64,000 bases of DNA from positions 1,178,001 to 1,242,000 of the forward strand of contig NZ_CP017706.1 of assembly GCF_002706375.1 (NCBI RefSeq). The letters run 5' to 3'. The notes beneath the pieces are model-generated. The model searched no databases. It was not told where the DNA came from and saw nothing but the letters and a program-made list of their open reading frames with translations. The stretch comes from Lactobacillus amylovorus DSM 20531 (GTDB lineage: Bacteria > Bacillota > Bacilli > Lactobacillales > Lactobacillaceae). Shown here one piece after another: positions 62,779-64,000 of this stretch. Every line of letters starts with the position of its first letter. Position 1 is the first letter of the stretch. Both the position numbers and the translations under genes were made by a program.

Positions 62779-64000
62779 GTGAATGAGAGTAAAAAGTTAA
62801 AACGGGGACTGAAAAGCCGTCATGTAACAATGATCGCAATAGGGGGCGCCATTGGTACAGGCTTATTCTTAGGGTCGGGTTCGGCCATTCACAGTGCCGG
62901 ACCCTCGATTATTTTGTCGTATTTGATTGTCGGGATTATCACGTTCTTTATGATGCGTGCGTTAGGCGAATTGATTTTAGCCGATCCCAACAGCCACTCA
63001 TTTTTGGAATCGATTAAAAAGTATTTAGGTAAGCGTGCCGAATTTGTAGCAGGCTGGACCTATTGGGCCTGCTGGCTTAGTTTGGCCATGGCCGATTTGA
63101 CCGCTACAGGGATCTATCTGCGTTACTGGTTTCCATGGCTGCCGCAATGGGTCGGATCACTGGTCATCGTCGTTTTATTAATGCTAATTAACATGGTTAA
63201 TGTCGGTCTATTTGGGGAGCTTTAAAGCTGGTTCTCCATGATCAAAGTGATCGCTATCGTTGCACTAATCGTTACGGGTGCTGTGATGATCGTGCTGCAA
63301 ACCAAGGTTAAGGGCGGCACCGTTTCGCTAACCAATTTAGTTAGTCACGGCGGCTTTTTTCCAAGCGGAATTTGGGGCTTTTTGCTCTCTTTTCAAATGG
63401 TAGTTTTTGCCTTTGTTGGGGTAAAAATCGTAGGTAAAACTGCTAGTGAAACAGCTGATCCGCATAAAGATATTCCAAAGGCAATCAACACTTTGCCAGT
63501 CAGAATTGGGCTTTTCTATGTTGGATCAATGCTGGCTATTATGTCAGTTTATCCATGGAACCAAATTAAAACGACGTCTAGTCCGTTTGTCCAAGTATTT
63601 ACAGGAATTGGCATTACCTCTGCAGCAGGAATCTTGAACTTTGTCGTTTTGACAGCTGCATTATCTGCTACTAACAGCGCAATTTTTTCAACGAGTCGTT
63701 CGCTTTATTCATTGGCACGTAACGGTCATGCTCCTAAGAAGTTGGGCAATTTAACAAGTAAAGCTATTCCAAGGAATGCTTTAATGACTTCATCGACGAT
63801 TTTATTTGTAGTGGTAATATTGAACTATGTCATGCCAGCTAGGATCTTCGATGTGGTATCGACAGTTTCTACCATCTGTTTCGTTATCGTTTGGATCATG
63901 ATCATGGCTGTGCATGTTGTGTACCGTAGACAAAATAAGGACAACCTCGGTGAATTTAGAATGCCTGGCTATCCTTTGACTAGCTGGCTCACAATTGCAT
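62779..64000 (+). pseudogene. APC-family amino acid permease interrupted by a stop codon (continues past window)
   Basis: GTG at 62779 with RBS GGGAAGG. Begins like lysine/GABA-type permeases (LKRGLKSRHVTMIAIGGAIGTGLFLGSGSAI). The frame runs to FGEL and TAA (63223-63225), then continues with no shift as SWFSMIKVIAIVALIV. The expected residue at the stop is Glu (E-x-WF is conserved in the family), so one G-to-T change made TAA. The rest of the permease, including EFRMPGYPLTSWL, is readable to the window end. Unless read through, only four helices are made. Confidence 0.88.

Noticed and set aside
1..64000. CRISPR array, prophage, tRNA or rRNA genes
   Set aside because: Scanned by eye; no regular repeat-spacer pattern, structural phage genes, cloverleaf or rRNA sequence was seen.

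Overview
The window is a chromosomal segment of a low-GC Gram-positive bacterium, almost certainly a Lactobacillus of the acidophilus/helveticus/crispatus group. The pointers are the tandem deoxyadenosine/deoxyguanosine kinase genes, a GH25 lysozyme ending in an S-layer-type (SLAP) anchoring domain, a dltXABCD operon, ClpE under a CIRCE element, and strong AGGAGG ribosome sites. An IS4-type element and two genes broken by GAA-to-TAA nonsense changes fit the gene decay known from L. helveticus. The species call is inference; no 16S gene is present. No tRNA, rRNA, CRISPR array or prophage was seen.

Layout. 1-1338: right-hand part of an IS4-family element. 1.4-6.1 kb: ClC exchanger, a four-repeat protein of unknown function, a 50-aa protein, a Crp/Fnr (Flp-like) regulator and a YdcF protein. 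6.2-9.3 kb: copper operon copY, two cupredoxins and a P1B ATPase behind two cop boxes. 9.4-11.3 kb: oppA behind a T-box leader whose specifier reads as Met. 11.4-16.8 kb: three NCS2 purine permeases, one behind a guanine-type riboswitch, around a membrane-anchored MerR regulator. 17-20.2 kb: HAD phosphatase, dGK/dAK, nagB under two dre operators. 20.2-27.9 kb: aldo/keto reductase, nucleoside-type BMP ABC transporter with two binding lipoproteins, ECF S component. 28-36.6 kb: MacB-like ABC transporter, second YdcF, CPBP protease, XRE regulator, NlpC/P60-type hydrolase, Rgg-ABC-DUF4097 cluster. 36.6-41.4 kb: type I toxin-antitoxin locus, Na+/H+ antiporter, metal ATPase, CBS protein and two tandem sRNA candidates. 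41.4-48.5 kb: exported propeller-like protein and the dlt operon with a trailing serine hydrolase. 48.5-58.7 kb: structured RNA, broken DUF975 gene, lysozyme, flippase, RHH protein, FtsX-type ABC transporter, PTS IIC-like protein, DUF915 hydrolase. 58.7-64 kb: clpE, lepB, a membrane protein and a broken amino acid permease running off the end.

Themes. Purine salvage is unusually dense: three NCS2 permeases, a BMP nucleoside transporter and the dAK/dGK pair lie within 16 kb, as expected for purine-auxotrophic lactobacilli. A second theme is the cell envelope: D-alanylation, lysozyme, flippase, signal peptidase and ABC exporters.

The most novel items are non-coding or small. First, two tandem minus-strand RNAs (about 40.86-41.24 kb) expose an antisense to a Shine-Dalgarno-plus-start-codon and resemble streptococcal csRNAs in design. 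Second, a 36-aa holin-like toxin with a convergent antisense RNA lies at 36.6-36.96 kb. Third, an unassigned structured RNA precedes the DUF975 gene. Fourth, three 18-bp palindromes are spaced exactly 40 bp apart between two convergent genes. Fifth, a 369-aa protein appears to be built from four beta-barrel-like repeats.
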